Assembly (NCBI GenBank): GCA_963808455.1 | Contig: CAWEHT010000295.1 | Location: 1-6,827, forward strand | Direction of reading: 5' to 3' | Origin: CAWEHT01 sp963808455 | GTDB taxonomy: Bacteria; Chloroflexota; Anaerolineae; CG2-30-64-16 | DNA: 6,827 bases | In this document: positions 5,791-6,827 of the stretch, piece by piece | Layout: every line of letters begins with the position of its first letter | Position numbering within the stretch: the stretch's first letter is position 1 | Notes under the pieces: generated by a model | Told to the model about the DNA's origin: nothing | Databases searched by the model: none | The model's input: only the letters and a program-made list of their open reading frames with translations | Program-made: the position numbers and the translations under genes

Positions 5791-6827
5791 ATGAGCGGCA
5801 AGCCCGCGGACCTCTTCGATGACCGGCGCAGCGATCTCACCAGGCGAGGCGCCCCTCGCCGCCCGCATGCGCCCGCGCACCCTCGACGAATTCGTCGGCC
5901 AGGAGCACATCGTCGGACAGGGACGCCTGTTGCGCCGCGCCATCCAGGCCGACCAGATCAGCTCGCTCATCTTCTTTGGCCCGCCCGGCACCGGAAAGAC
6001 CACGCTGGCCCGCATCATCGCCAACAGGACCGCGCCCATTTCATCGCCCTCAACGCCGTGCTCGCCGGGGTGGCCGATATCCGGGCGGCCATCGCCGAGG
6101 CCCAGGAGCGCCGTGGCCTCCACGGCCAGCGCACGATCCTCTTCGTCGACGAGGTGCACCGTTTCAACAAGGCGCAGCAGGATGCTCTCCTGCCATGGGT
6201 CGAAAACGGCACGGTCGTCCTCATCGGCGCCACCACCAAGAATCCCTATTTCGAGGTCAACAAGGCCCTGGTAAGCCGCAGCCGGATCTTCCAGTGAAGC
6301 CGCTCACGGAATCCGCCCTCTTCGCCATCGCCCGCCAGGCGCTCGCCGACCCCGAGCGCGGCTACGGCAGGCTGGCGGTGTCCGTCGATCCCGGCGCGCT
6401 GGCGCACCTCGTCGACGTGGCCAACGGCGATGCGCGCGGCGTCCTCAACGCCCTCGAGCTGGCCGTCGAGACCACCCCGCCCACGCCCGACGGCGCCATC
6501 CACATCACCCGCGAGGTCGCCGAAGAAAGCATCCAGCGCCGCGCCGTGCTATACGACAAAGAAGGCGACGTCCACTACGACACGATCAGCGCCTTCATCA
6601 AGAGCCTGCGCGGCTCGGATCCCGATGCCGCCCTCTACTGGATGGCTCGCATGATCTACGCGGGCGAAGACCCGCGCTTCATCTTCCGCCGCATGCTCAT
6701 CCTCGCCGGCGAGGATGTCGGGCTGGCCGATCCCAACGCCATACGCGTCGTGATCGCCTGCGCGCAGGCTTTCGACTATGTCGGGCTGCCCGAGGGACGC
6801 TTTCACCTGGCCAAGGCCGCCCTATAT
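5791..6827 (+). CDS. rarA: Replication-associated recombination protein A, AAA+ ATPase RarA/MgsA (C-terminus cut by window; three frameshifts)
   Basis: RarA (MgsA; WRNIP1/Mgs1 in eukaryotes) is a clamp-loader-like AAA+ ATPase acting at stalled replication forks. After MSGKPADLFDD the frame shifts near 5822 to PLAARMRPRTLDEFVGQEH, a family signature. Walker A is GPPGTGKTT (5978-6004). A missing base near 6030 (NRT/RAHF) shifts to the frame with Walker B LFVDEVHRF (6139-6165), sensor GATTKNP (6226-6246) and arginine-finger region SRSRIFQ. A missing base at 6295 (CAGTGAAG for CAG-CTG-AAG) removes a false TGA. The rest reads LKPLTESAL, then GDARGVLNALELAV, DAALYWMARMIYAGEDPRFIFRRM split over 6620-6695, and GEDVGLADP, typical of the RarA oligomerisation and C-terminal domains. 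About 345 of the usual 420-450 residues are present. Confidence 0.93.

Noticed and set aside
5818..5830. Alternative rarA start at ATG 5819 that avoids the first frameshift
   Set aside because: The 5791 frame supplies the typical N-terminal ADLFDD and has a well-placed promoter. The 5819 ATG has no ribosome-binding site, though it cannot be fully excluded.

Overview
This is a high-GC bacterial chromosomal window holding ordinary housekeeping genes. All genes but one lie on the minus strand. From right to left in their direction of transcription these are: a small two-helix membrane protein (about 5690-5442), phosphoenolpyruvate carboxylase ppc (5087-2340), ribosomal protein S21 rpsU (2045-1854), a possible small cysteine-rich ORF (1793-1569), translation initiation factor IF-1 infA (1576-1337), and a SAM-dependent methyltransferase with a C-terminal zinc ribbon (1076-169). 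On the plus strand the AAA+ ATPase gene rarA/mgsA starts at 5791 and runs off the right edge. No mobile element, tRNA, rRNA or CRISPR array was seen.

The sequence carries many apparent single-base frameshifts: one in the methyltransferase, about seven in ppc, two in the small membrane gene and three in rarA. The protein signal passes cleanly from frame to frame across each break, and catalytic motifs are intact on both sides. Most breaks are repaired by changing one base, several of them in a short homopolymer. This looks like low-accuracy sequencing or an uncorrected assembly rather than gene decay, so the interrupted genes are annotated here as single genes. The two shortest confident genes, infA and rpsU, are intact.

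Regulatory signals are unusually readable. A perfect 16-bp parS site (ParB-binding, chromosome segregation) lies directly upstream of the methyltransferase ribosome-binding site. This suggests the window is chromosomal and possibly near the replication origin. The methyltransferase also has an extended -10 promoter and a roughly 170-nt leader with two strong hairpins. rpsU has a near-consensus sigma70-type promoter (TTGACA-N17-TATACT) and a G-rich leader of about 210 nt. The divergent small membrane gene and rarA each have a -10 box 6-7 nt from the ATG, suggesting leaderless transcripts. Between ppc and the small membrane gene lies a long imperfect inverted repeat whose right arm is a run of 9-nt ATCCTGTCT-like units.

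The phylum cannot be fixed from sequence alone. GC-rich codon use, TTG starts, possible leaderless promoters and the protein types would fit Chloroflexota or a similar high-GC phylum, but this is a weak inference. The genes form no evident single pathway: ppc is anaplerotic carbon metabolism, rpsU and infA are translation initiation, and rarA is replication-fork maintenance.
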